Assembly: GCA_002774285.1 (NCBI GenBank)
Contig: PEYT01000021.1
Location: 1-36,297 of the forward strand
Length of the DNA stretch: 36,297 nucleotides
Reading direction: 5' to 3'
Source: a candidate division WWE3 bacterium CG08_land_8_20_14_0_20_40_13
Lineage (GTDB): Bacteria > Patescibacteriota > WWE3 > 0-14-0-20-40-13
Below, piece after piece: positions 1-7,401 of this stretch. The notes beneath the pieces are model-generated. The model did no database searches. It was given only the letters and a program-made list of their open reading frames with translations, and was not told where the DNA came from. Every line of letters starts with the position of its first letter. The stretch's first letter is position 1. The translations under genes were made by a program, and so were the position numbers.

Positions 1-343
1 CTGCAAGTTCCTTGGCGTCAATGGAATCCAAAACCAAAGAAGGTTTTACTTTAGAAGTAACGGGGTTAACCATATACGGCATAATGTTTTTCCTAAAAAT
101 CACATATTTTTTTTGACCCATGATATCTGCCATTCTGTGAACCAAAGGAACTACTTTCACTTCGGGTCCTACCATAATCTCAAACGGAATATCTTTTACT
201 TTTGCGACAAGAAGCTTTGCACACTTATCAACAAGCTCGACATCGCCTAAAAGGTTAAAGGAAGCAATTTTTATTTTTGGAGAAATGGAAATTATGGGAA
301 GCTCTCTTTTACATCCCGCAACTTCCAAGGAAAAGTAGTTCAT
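1..343 (-). CDS. Phosphoribosyltransferase (adenine PRTase-like), partial, C-terminus beyond window
   Basis: An open frame runs from an ATG at 343 to the window edge (114 codons) without a stop. The protein starts MNYFSLEVAGCKRELP. It contains FEIMVGPEVKVVPLVHRMAD followed by KKYVIFRKN, which matches the adenine/xanthine phosphoribosyltransferase pattern in which a substrate-loop segment is followed by a (V/I)xxRK segment. The PRPP-binding DDxxxTGGT motif would lie beyond the window edge, so it cannot be checked. The gene lies 13 nt downstream of the FAD oxidoreductase on the same strand and is probably co-transcribed with it. Family membership such as purine salvage is inferred from these segments; the exact base specificity is unknown. 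Confidence 0.65.
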   Translation of the reverse strand, partial: MNYFSLEVAGCKRELPIISISPKIKIASFNLLGDVELVDKCAKLLVAKVKDIPFEIMVGPEVKVVPLVHRMADIMGQKKYVIFRKNIMPYMVNPVTSKVKPSLVLDSIDAKELA

Positions 344-356
344 ATCTAATCCCTGC

Positions 357-1700
357 TTAAAGCGACTTTAAAATACCCCGCGCGGCAATAACACCCGTTG
401 CCGCCGCCCCTACTATGTTTCCGGAAACCCCAGCGCCGTCGCCCGCCACAAATAATCCCACGCATTGTGTTTCCAACTGTTTATTGGTCTTTATCCTAGA
501 ACCGCGGAGCTTTATTTCGGGGGCGTACAATAAATTTGACCCAGCATTAATTCCCGGAAGGACTTTATCCAATATTTCTATGGTTTCCAAAAGATTTTTT
601 ACAATGCGATATGGCAAAGCCATGCTGATATCTCCGGGGGTTGCATCTTTTAGTGTCGGGATTATTAAACTTTTGGCAATCCTTTCTGCGGTACTCCTGC
701 GCCCTGCCATAAGATCAGAAAGCCTTTGAATTAAAGGTTTTCCCCCACCAAGCGTTGTTGCAAGTTTTGCAATAGATATTGCGTAATCGGTAGTATTTTC
801 TACAGGTTCAGTAAGTACGACCTCTTGGACCAAAGCGAAATTGCTATTGGGTGATTCGTTGCCCGAATTGGAATGACCATTTACACAAACATAACCTCCG
901 TAATCTTCTATTGCCACAAAACCATTGGGGCATGGGCACAGTGTCCGCACGGTATCGTCAAAAGTGGGAGTCTGAACAGAATAGATACCCTCATACATAA
1001 TTTTCGTTTGCTCTTCCATTACGGAAGCGGGAAATTCGTACCGCACTCCGATTTCCACTTTTTGATATTCGTAGGCAATACCAAGAATTTTTGCCATGTC
1101 CTGCAACCACTTTGTTCCCACACGACCGGGGGCCATAAGTATTATTTTTGAGGAAAATTCCCCACTTGAGGTTTCTATTTTAAATTCTCCTTTTTTGTCT
1201 TTGACTACTTTAAAAACTTCACATTCGGGGATTATCGTTACACCACTTTGGAAAAGACTGTTGGAAATTTCCTTAATAACTCCGGGCAAAGCATCACTTC
1301 CCACATGGCGGCATTTTCTAGTGTACAGTTTAATATTGTATCTTTCGCATCTTTTTACTAGATGTTCCGCTTTTTCAAATGACGCGGGAGTTGCGGGAGC
1401 CGTCACCCCAAAATCCAAAAAGGCTTTTTCTACATAATTTAGAAGATTCTGTGCCTCTTCACGGTCAACAAAGTCCAATAGTCTTTCCTGACTTAAAGTT
1501 AAACTAAAATGAAGTTTCCCATCGCTAAAAGTACCGCTTCCACCAACCCCGCACAAAGTTTCTTTTTTATCCCGTTTATCGATACTTTTTCCTTTCTCTA
1601 AAATAACAATGTCTTTTACGCCAAGTTTTACAAGCTCAAGTGCGGCGAACAAACCTGCCGGCCCGGCGCCAATAATTGTAATTCCGTAGGTAGTCTTCAC
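357..1700 (-). CDS. FAD-dependent oxidoreductase, COG2509 type (NAD(FAD)-utilising dehydrogenase)
   Basis: The protein has about 447 residues. Near the N-terminus is a dinucleotide-binding fold, ITIIGAGPAGLFAALEL, followed by VILEKG. Next comes GVGGSGTFSDGKLHFS, a family signature of COG2509 proteins. Further on are APGRVG and a C-terminal GNIVGAAATGVIAARGI segment that would contact FAD. The substrate is not known for this family. I chose the GTG at 1700 because the flavin fold begins four codons later and a TACGCT box lies exactly 6 nt upstream, the same spacing as at other starts here. The frame stays open to an ATG at 1745, which would add a tail with no family support. Its start overlaps the end of a small upstream ORF by 65 nt, and the phosphoribosyltransferase gene follows. 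Confidence 0.85.
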   Translation of the reverse strand: MKTTYGITIIGAGPAGLFAALELVKLGVKDIVILEKGKSIDKRDKKETLCGVGGSGTFSDGKLHFSLTLSQERLLDFVDREEAQNLLNYVEKAFLDFGVTAPATPASFEKAEHLVKRCERYNIKLYTRKCRHVGSDALPGVIKEISNSLFQSGVTIIPECEVFKVVKDKKGEFKIETSSGEFSSKIILMAPGRVGTKWLQDMAKILGIAYEYQKVEIGVRYEFPASVMEEQTKIMYEGIYSVQTPTFDDTVRTLCPCPNGFVAIEDYGGYVCVNGHSNSGNESPNSNFALVQEVVLTEPVENTTDYAISIAKLATTLGGGKPLIQRLSDLMAGRRSTAERIAKSLIIPTLKDATPGDISMALPYRIVKNLLETIEILDKVLPGINAGSNLLYAPEIKLRGSRIKTNKQLETQCVGLFVAGDGAGVSGNIVGAAATGVIAARGILKSL

Positions 1701-1923
1701 ACAAAAAGCGTAACCCAATTTTGTAAAAAAACAAGCCCCAACCAAAAGCGTAAATCAGTTGGTCGTTTGCTCCAATAACATAAAACCCGACAGCATGGTT
1801 TTCGGTCCATCGTGTATGTGCCTTGCGGAGAAGTCCAACATCTTGTCCGGGAATCCATCCATACCAGACCGCTGTACCAGGAACCTTCCCTCTAGTTATG
1901 TAGCTATGTTCACCCCGTCCCAT
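1636..1923 (-). CDS. Small hypothetical protein (95 aa), orphan
   Basis: The product is unrecognised. It is rich in Gly, Trp and Tyr in its first 75 residues (for example GTAVWYGWIPGQDVG and LIYAFGWGLFFYKIGL). An excellent ribosome binding site supports it: AGGAGG five nt before the ATG at 1923, which is rare in this window. A consensus sigma70-type promoter (2059-2031) and a roughly 100-nt leader with a terminator-like hairpin lie upstream. Its last 21 codons overlap the start of the FAD oxidoreductase in another frame, and that tail (NYNYWRRAGRFVRRT) looks like out-of-frame coding sequence. The real C-terminus may therefore be unconserved, or a frameshift may be involved. No signal peptide is obvious. 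It could be a chance ORF, but the regulatory context argues against that. Confidence 0.45.
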   Translation of the reverse strand: MGRGEHSYITRGKVPGTAVWYGWIPGQDVGLLRKAHTRWTENHAVGFYVIGANDQLIYAFGWGLFFYKIGLRFLCEDYLRNYNYWRRAGRFVRRT

Positions 1924-1962
1924 TTAAGCCTCCTATCCTTTCGGGTTTTTAAGGAAAAAAAA

Positions 1963-1976
1963 CCGCCCTCCGGCGG
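1963..1976 (-). terminator. Intrinsic terminator-like hairpin in the leader of the 95-aa ORF
   Basis: On the minus strand a CCGCC/GGCGG stem with a 4-nt loop is followed directly by eight U residues, the classical intrinsic terminator form. No minus-strand gene lies upstream of it: the neighbour at 2064-3071 is on the plus strand. It sits between a good minus-strand promoter and the ribosome binding site of the small ORF. It would therefore act as an attenuator, or end a short leader RNA. Confidence 0.55.
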
Positions 1977-2030
1977 ATTAGCCACTTACCTCTTATTGAT
2001 GATTTTCTTCTTCTTAGTCACTAGCATTAA

Positions 2031-2059
2031 AAACTACCAATCAGATGGTACAATGTCAA
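2031..2059 (-). promoter_or_regulatory. Consensus promoter of the 95-aa ORF leader
   Basis: The minus strand reads TTGACA (2059-2054), a 17-bp spacer, then TAGTTT (2036-2031). A TG one base before the -10 box makes it an extended -10. The predicted transcription start is near 2024, which leaves a leader of about 100 nt before the ATG at 1923. The -35 box touches the -10 box (TACAAT, 2049-2054) of the divergent polyamine gene, so the two promoters probably interfere. Confidence 0.6.
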
Positions 2060-2063
2060 TAAC

Positions 2064-3071
2064 GTGGAAAACATAATAGAGACGACACGCAAAAAATACA
2101 ATCTTGTCCCAAAGCGGGAGTTTGACCAATTCTTTGCCACAGAAGAAACTTCGTTAAAGAAGGCCCAAATAATGCATCAGAAAACCGCGCTGGATGGGAA
2201 AGACATTTTGATTTTAGGCGACGATGACTTGGTGTCTTTGGCATGCTTTATGGTAGGGAAACCCAAAAGTGTTACTGTCGTAGAAGTGGACAAAGAAATT
2301 GCCAACGCCATTAAAGAAACCGCCACAGAACATTCTCTTCCCATAATAGTTGTCTTAAGTGACTTAAGGTACCTAAGGGACCTAAAGGGCTCCTTCCAAT
2401 CCGTCGCCTTTGACCCCCCATATACAGCGCCCGGAGTTACTCTGTTTTTAAAGAAAGCTTTAGAAAATTTATCATGCGGAGAAGATGCCAAAATATTCAT
2501 GTGTTTTGGCGCCGGACCAAAAAATGACGAGAAGTTTCTTAAAGTACAGGAAATAATTAGTGGATTTGATCTTGTAATCGAAGAGAAATTGGACGGGTTT
2601 AACAGGTACCACGGAGCCAGCGGAGTAAAAAACACAAGCTCCCTCTACATTTTAAGATCTACGGATAAAACCGACACTTACAATGTTTCCCAAGGAGAAA
2701 AAAACATCTACACCTTTCAAGTCCCTCCAAAATTAAGACTTCCCCATATTGAACATTATGCCATGATGTTTTTTGGTGTAGACAGAAACCTAACAACTGC
2801 AAAAAGGGAATTGGAAAACACAGTAACAAAATCCTGTGAGCATCTTAAAATAAAATGGGTCGCAAAAAGCCACAAAAATTTTAAAGGTGGGGGAATGACC
2901 TTAAACTTTGTTTTGGAGCAGTCTAATCTAAGCGTGCATACTTGGCCAGAACTTTCTATGATTCACCTTGATCTTTTAATCTTTTCCCCCCTTTTCGGAC
3001 GGGAGCTTATTGCGGAAACTTTTGCCAAAAACTTTAAAACGGAAACTTTTGAATTTAGGAGGCTGGAGTAA
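2064..3071 (+). CDS. BpsA-like branched-chain polyamine synthase fused to a divergent SpeD (AdoMet decarboxylase) domain
   Basis: The protein has 335 residues in two domains. Residues 1 to about 195 match the catalytic core of BpsA (N4-bis(aminopropyl)spermidine synthase): PKREFDQFFATEET (16-29), LGDDDL (51-56), VEVD (73-76) and FDPPYT (116-121). BpsA transfers aminopropyl groups from decarboxylated AdoMet; the winged-helix domain that precedes this core in archaeal enzymes is absent. Residues about 225-335 resemble bacterial SpeD, which makes that donor, with HTWPE at 292-296. The SpeD part deviates at key sites: the usual ESH around the pyruvoyl serine is Q-S287-N, and the position of the catalytic Cys83 (Thermotoga numbering) is Phe307. 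His292 is kept. The start is a GTG at 2064 with TACAAT 9 nt upstream. A 9-bp in-frame repeat lies at 2352-2387. The architecture is clear, but the SpeD activity is uncertain. Confidence 0.82.
   Translation: MENIIETTRKKYNLVPKREFDQFFATEETSLKKAQIMHQKTALDGKDILILGDDDLVSLACFMVGKPKSVTVVEVDKEIANAIKETATEHSLPIIVVLSDLRYLRDLKGSFQSVAFDPPYTAPGVTLFLKKALENLSCGEDAKIFMCFGAGPKNDEKFLKVQEIISGFDLVIEEKLDGFNRYHGASGVKNTSSLYILRSTDKTDTYNVSQGEKNIYTFQVPPKLRLPHIEHYAMMFFGVDRNLTTAKRELENTVTKSCEHLKIKWVAKSHKNFKGGGMTLNFVLEQSNLSVHTWPELSMIHLDLLIFSPLFGRELIAETFAKNFKTETFEFRRLE
2352..2387 (+). repeat. In-frame 9-bp minisatellite (4 units) inside the BpsA-like domain
   Basis: Four 9-bp units run in frame: GTCTTAAGT, GACTTAAGG, TACCTAAGG and GACCTAAAG. 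They encode VLS-DLR-YLR-DLK. The last three units closely match a three-unit repeat inside gltX at 7168-7194. Confidence 0.7.
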
Positions 3072-3077
3072 ATAATT

Positions 3078-5894
3078 CTATTTAAGAACAACCGTAATAT
3101 CCTTGTCGCTATCTAGGTTTACCGCAGGCTGTTCCTTGCCATTTATCGTAAGAGAAAACTGCCCATCTACTATCCCCGGCTGTTTTATTACCGCAAGTTG
3201 ATAAATTCCATTTGACCAATCTGTCTGATCTTTAGGATAAAGATAAGAAAATTCCAACGATACACTGTTTTTTGCCTTAAGTTCAAAGCTTGTCCCAAAT
3301 TCTGTTAAAGTGGCAATATCCACAACTTGAACTCCATTTAAAATATTTATTTCTTTACTATCTTCAAGATTCTTTAGAGTAGCAGTCTGCAATTTTGCGC
3401 CGCGGGGAACATATACACGCAGGAAATTGATATAGGAACCCACCGGCCAAGCGTTGGTTTCCCCAGTATGGGAGTAAGAAATAGTCGCCGTTCCCGAAAG
3501 ATACGAAGGATCTTTACTAGAGGTAACAAAGTAGGAGATTGATCGTGTAATAAAAGGATTGGTTTTTGTGCCTCCAAGATTAGCGTCCACCGCCATTAGA
3601 TAATCCGCATTTTTGGTATTGGCATTTTTCCCATCCCAGTTTAACTTTCCAAAAAAAGAGGATTCCGGAAAATACGCAATAATATGTTTACTGTTAAAGC
3701 TATCAGCGATACTTTTTAAAAATTCGGCGGGCTTAATGTTTTTTTCAAAACTTTGGGCAAGTATTTTATGGGCAAGATTTGTGGTAAAAGTCTTTTTTTG
3801 GGTCCCGCCTCCAGTAGTCTCATCTTGAAACGACTGCATTTTCTCGAGGATGTTTTGATCATTAATTTCAAGATCATACATGGAAAGATACACTTCCCCG
3901 ATTTCTTTAAGAAGAGTTGCTAAAAAGTTTGTGTCTACGGCTATTACTCCATCGTAAGTTTTCCCTGTCACATTAGTAAAAACATTTATAAGATCGCGTG
4001 CAGAACTTGGAAAGTCCGGGTTCCATAAAGAATCTCTAATATCAAAATCTTCCCTCTTTGAAAGGACTTTTACAGGTTCCGGCACGATAGAGGAAGAAAG
4101 TTTATCCGTTTTTACATCCACATTTTTTATATCATCTACCGAAATTGCCGTTATCTTTCCCTTATCAAGGGTAATATCCGCATAGGATTCCACTACACCG
4201 CCTGTGGCAGTTATTTGGTTTGATCTTTGAAAAAGAATCAAGTATTCCTTCTTATTTGTGTATCCCAAAATATTAGGGAGATCCGATAGAAGACCGGGAA
4301 TATATTCCATAACTCCCGCGTAACTGGAAAAATACCTAAGGGACAATCCCTTTAAAAGTGGTGAGCGGATCTTTGCAAATTGCGCAAGCATTTGTCCCAA
4401 ATGCTGATTACCGGAAAGGCTATCTTGCCGCCCCCCGGCAATATCCTCTTTAGACGCTATAAATGTTACCGAATTGGGACTTAGCGCAAAAGCAATCTTT
4501 TGTGACAACAAAAGAACATTCCCATACTCCCCTCGGTAAGATGACAGGTGATAATACCCGCTAACCAACGATTGAAAATCCTCCAAGAAACTCTCTTTAT
4601 TTAAAATGGCAAGCGGCGTCCGGATAATTTGGGGAATAAAATAAGCTCTTAAAAACGCTGATTCTGCAAGATTGTAATTGGCTCGGTTGGCAGAAATTGT
4701 GCCCGTGGCAAGATTGGCAAAAAAATAAAAGGCGGGAAATATCGCAATAAAAACCAAGGATCCTAAGATTGAGAAAAGCCAATCTCCTGTTTTTTTCTTA
4801 TTCCTATCTTTCTCATCTATCCCTTCTTTTCCCTCTAATCCGCCTCCTCCCTCTAACCCCCCTATTGTTTTAATCGGGGCAAGATCCCTTTTCCACCGAA
4901 AAATTCTTGGAACTTTATAGCTTTCTTCCTTTAAGAGATCTATCTTAACTGTCTCTTTTGGCGGCTTGGTGTTATTAAAATAACCAAGTTGTGTAAAGGT
5001 ATCGAGCACCGCGTCTTTTAATGAGAATTTCGCCTTCCAAGAAAGCGAGGAGCATCCGCTTGTTAGTAATTCCTCTTGATCGGCAAAAATTGGCGCGTCC
5101 GGACGGGGCAAAAATTTAATCTCCAACCCCCTTCTCGCAATACCTTTTAAAAGGTAAGCAAATTCTATTTCCGCAACGGGCGTAGTATTTGCTACCGGAA
5201 TTATCTTTCCTAAAACTTCTTCTACCACTGCGCATTTGGATAGCGCTTCCACAGCGTCGTGAATGTATATAGCGAAATGTTTTTGCAAACCGTTGCCAAA
5301 AACCCTTATAGGAAGATTGTCCAAAGCATCCTTTAGCATCTCCTCAATAGGGTTCTGGGATAAAAAGTCCATTCCGGGACCAAACACATCACCAAGACGG
5401 CAGACACACACCTTTGCTCCATAGGCTTTGCGGTGTTTCCAACAAACCGCCTCAAGATACCTCCGGCTTTCTATTTGGGAAAATTTGGCTTCGTCGGCTT
5501 CGGATGTTCCAAAATAATTTTCAACACTTCCCGCCGAAACCACCCCTTGATAGACATTAAGATGGGATATTAAAACAACTTTTGCACCGTTTTTAACGGC
5601 ATAGTCTAAACAAATTTTTAGATTTACGGGGTCATTTCCATTGTCGATAAATTTCTCCGGAAAAAAATAGATTACCCCTATGTCTTTTTTCTCTTTAAAA
5701 GATTTTTCAAAATTGTCCGAGGGGGCAAAAGAGAAGTTTGGATCGTTTTTAAGAGAGGCCAATTTTACGACGTCTATTCCTCCCAAAGTTCCGCTTAAAA
5801 TTACCTTATATCCATCCAGAAGAAGTCTTTTTGCAAGACTGCGGGCTGTAAAATTAAGACCATTGACGATATACACCGTTTTTTCCGGGGGCAT
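3078..5894 (-). CDS. Degenerate SDR/epimerase-like domain fused through a membrane segment to DUF4012
   Basis: The protein has 938 residues. Residues 1 to about 310 follow the extended SDR (NAD-dependent epimerase) layout, including RLGDVFGPGMDFL and an IHDAVEAL segment typical of the substrate-binding half. The glycine-rich loop is damaged (VNGLNFTARSLAKRL instead of GxxGxxG), and the YxxxK pair reads YLEAV. It is therefore probably a non-catalytic or altered nucleotide-binding domain. A low-complexity linker (IGGLEGGGGLEGKEG) and a transmembrane helix at about 369-392 follow. The C-terminal ~540 residues resemble DUF4012, a large extracytoplasmic domain of unknown function common in Patescibacteria and some Gram-positives. 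The ATG at 5894 has TAGAAT exactly 6 nt upstream. The gene converges on the polyamine fusion with a 6-bp gap. An envelope or glycan role is inference. Confidence 0.75.
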   Translation of the reverse strand: MPPEKTVYIVNGLNFTARSLAKRLLLDGYKVILSGTLGGIDVVKLASLKNDPNFSFAPSDNFEKSFKEKKDIGVIYFFPEKFIDNGNDPVNLKICLDYAVKNGAKVVLISHLNVYQGVVSAGSVENYFGTSEADEAKFSQIESRRYLEAVCWKHRKAYGAKVCVCRLGDVFGPGMDFLSQNPIEEMLKDALDNLPIRVFGNGLQKHFAIYIHDAVEALSKCAVVEEVLGKIIPVANTTPVAEIEFAYLLKGIARRGLEIKFLPRPDAPIFADQEELLTSGCSSLSWKAKFSLKDAVLDTFTQLGYFNNTKPPKETVKIDLLKEESYKVPRIFRWKRDLAPIKTIGGLEGGGGLEGKEGIDEKDRNKKKTGDWLFSILGSLVFIAIFPAFYFFANLATGTISANRANYNLAESAFLRAYFIPQIIRTPLAILNKESFLEDFQSLVSGYYHLSSYRGEYGNVLLLSQKIAFALSPNSVTFIASKEDIAGGRQDSLSGNQHLGQMLAQFAKIRSPLLKGLSLRYFSSYAGVMEYIPGLLSDLPNILGYTNKKEYLILFQRSNQITATGGVVESYADITLDKGKITAISVDDIKNVDVKTDKLSSSIVPEPVKVLSKREDFDIRDSLWNPDFPSSARDLINVFTNVTGKTYDGVIAVDTNFLATLLKEIGEVYLSMYDLEINDQNILEKMQSFQDETTGGGTQKKTFTTNLAHKILAQSFEKNIKPAEFLKSIADSFNSKHIIAYFPESSFFGKLNWDGKNANTKNADYLMAVDANLGGTKTNPFITRSISYFVTSSKDPSYLSGTATISYSHTGETNAWPVGSYINFLRVYVPRGAKLQTATLKNLEDSKEINILNGVQVVDIATLTEFGTSFELKAKNSVSLEFSYLYPKDQTDWSNGIYQLAVIKQPGIVDGQFSLTINGKEQPAVNLDSDKDITVVLK

Positions 5895-5955
5895 GTTCTA
5901 ATTCTACTCCAAGATTTAAAGAAATCTACGGACTTATTGTGATAAAATTCCTTAT

Positions 5956-7401
5956 ATGACAAGAACACGGGTTGCGCCTTCTCCTACTGGTTATCCCCAT
6001 ATTGGAACAGCTTATCAAGCCCTTTTTGATTTTGTTTACGCTAAAAAAGACCCGCGGGGAAAATTTATTATCCGTATCGAAGACACGGATAAAAAAAGGT
6101 TTGTAGAGGGCGCAGAACAAGTTGTTTATAAATCTTTGGAGTGGCTAGGACTTTTGGCTGATGAAAGTCCCGTCAATGGCGGAAAATACGGCCCCTACCG
6201 CCAATCGGAGAGGCTTGATCTTTATCAAAAATACGCCTCGGAGCTTGTGGAAAGAGGACACGCATATTATTGCTTTTGTTCTCAGGAAAGAATAGATGCA
6301 TTACGAGAAGAGCAAGAAAAAAACCACCTCCCCCCAATGTACGATGGCTTTTGCAAAAAACTTACTTCTGATGAAATACAGCAAAAAATTGCAAACGGAG
6401 AAAAATATGTAATCCGCATGAGAATTCCCGAAGATGAAATCATTACGGTACACGATTCTATTCGCGGGGAAGTAAAATTTCTTTCCAAAATTTTAGACGA
6501 TCAAGTTCTAGTAAAATCTGATGGTTTTCCCACATACCACCTTGCTGTTGTCGTGGACGACCACCTGATGGAAATAACTCATGTTATCCGTGGCGAAGAG
6601 TGGCTTTCTTCCGCCCCAAAACATATTCTTTTGTATAAATTCTTTGGGTGGGAGGAACCCATTTGGACCCACCTGCCGCTTTTAAGAAATCCCAACAAAG
6701 GAAAAATAAGTAAAAGAATGGGGCACGCTTCCATTTTTTGGTACCGAGACGAGGGGTATCTTCCAGAAACGGTGTTAAATTTTATTGCTCTTACCATCTG
6801 GGGCCGCGATAAAGATCATGAGATGTTTTCGGTTTCCGATATGATAAAAGAATTTGACTTTTCAAAAATCCGAATTGCCGCTCCGGTTTTGGACATTGCA
6901 AAACTTGATTGGTTAAACGGAGTGTATATTAGAAACCTCTCAATCTTGGATCTTAAAAAGAGATTAATCCAATTTGACCAACCCATCCAATTCCTAGATC
7001 AAAACAAATTGGATAAAGTTTTGTCACTAATCAAAGAGCGCATGCGCCGCCTAAAAGAGTTTTGGGATTTGGCGGATTACTTTTTTGCGGATCCAAAAAT
7101 TTCCAAGGAAGAAATGGTAAAACAAATGCTTAAAGAGTCAAAACTTTCTCCTTCCAAAACCATAAAAGACTTAAGTTACTTAAGTAACTTAAAGCTATTG
7201 CGCTGGGAAGCCAAAGAAATTGACGAAGCGCTTCACAAATCACAGGACAATTCGCAAACGCCACCGCGCCAATTTTTTATGCCGATCCGAATTGCCTTAA
7301 CGGGAAAATCTCAAACCCCACCCTTAGCTAATGTCATGGAGGTTTTGGGAAAAGACGAAGTAGTCAAGAGAATCGCAACGGCCAAAAACCATCTGGCATA
7401 A
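5956..7401 (+). CDS. gltX: Glutamyl-tRNA synthetase
   Basis: This class I aminoacyl-tRNA synthetase of 481 residues charges tRNA-Glu. In many bacteria lacking GlnRS it also mischarges tRNA-Gln. The HIGH motif reads PHIG within VAPSPTGYPHIGTAY near residue 14, and the KMSKS motif reads KISKR near residue 250. The segments RGEEWLSSAPKH and YRDEGYLPETVLNF are typical of GltX. The C-terminal anticodon-binding region ends with MPIRIALTG and is of normal length. The ATG at 5956 has an extended -10 box (TGATAAAAT) ending 7 nt upstream, which suggests a leaderless transcript. The anticodon-binding region carries a 9-bp in-frame repeat at 7168-7194 encoding DLS-YLS-NLK. The 3' end overlaps the convergent rhomboid gene by 38 bp. 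Confidence 0.97.
   Translation: MTRTRVAPSPTGYPHIGTAYQALFDFVYAKKDPRGKFIIRIEDTDKKRFVEGAEQVVYKSLEWLGLLADESPVNGGKYGPYRQSERLDLYQKYASELVERGHAYYCFCSQERIDALREEQEKNHLPPMYDGFCKKLTSDEIQQKIANGEKYVIRMRIPEDEIITVHDSIRGEVKFLSKILDDQVLVKSDGFPTYHLAVVVDDHLMEITHVIRGEEWLSSAPKHILLYKFFGWEEPIWTHLPLLRNPNKGKISKRMGHASIFWYRDEGYLPETVLNFIALTIWGRDKDHEMFSVSDMIKEFDFSKIRIAAPVLDIAKLDWLNGVYIRNLSILDLKKRLIQFDQPIQFLDQNKLDKVLSLIKERMRRLKEFWDLADYFFADPKISKEEMVKQMLKESKLSPSKTIKDLSYLSNLKLLRWEAKEIDEALHKSQDNSQTPPRQFFMPIRIALTGKSQTPPLANVMEVLGKDEVVKRIATAKNHLA
7168..7194 (+). repeat. In-frame 9-bp minisatellite (3 units) inside gltX
   Basis: The units GACTTAAGT, TACTTAAGT and AACTTAAAG are in frame and encode DLS-YLS-NLK. They match 22 of 27 bases of the repeat at 2361-2387 in the unrelated polyamine gene. 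Confidence 0.7.
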
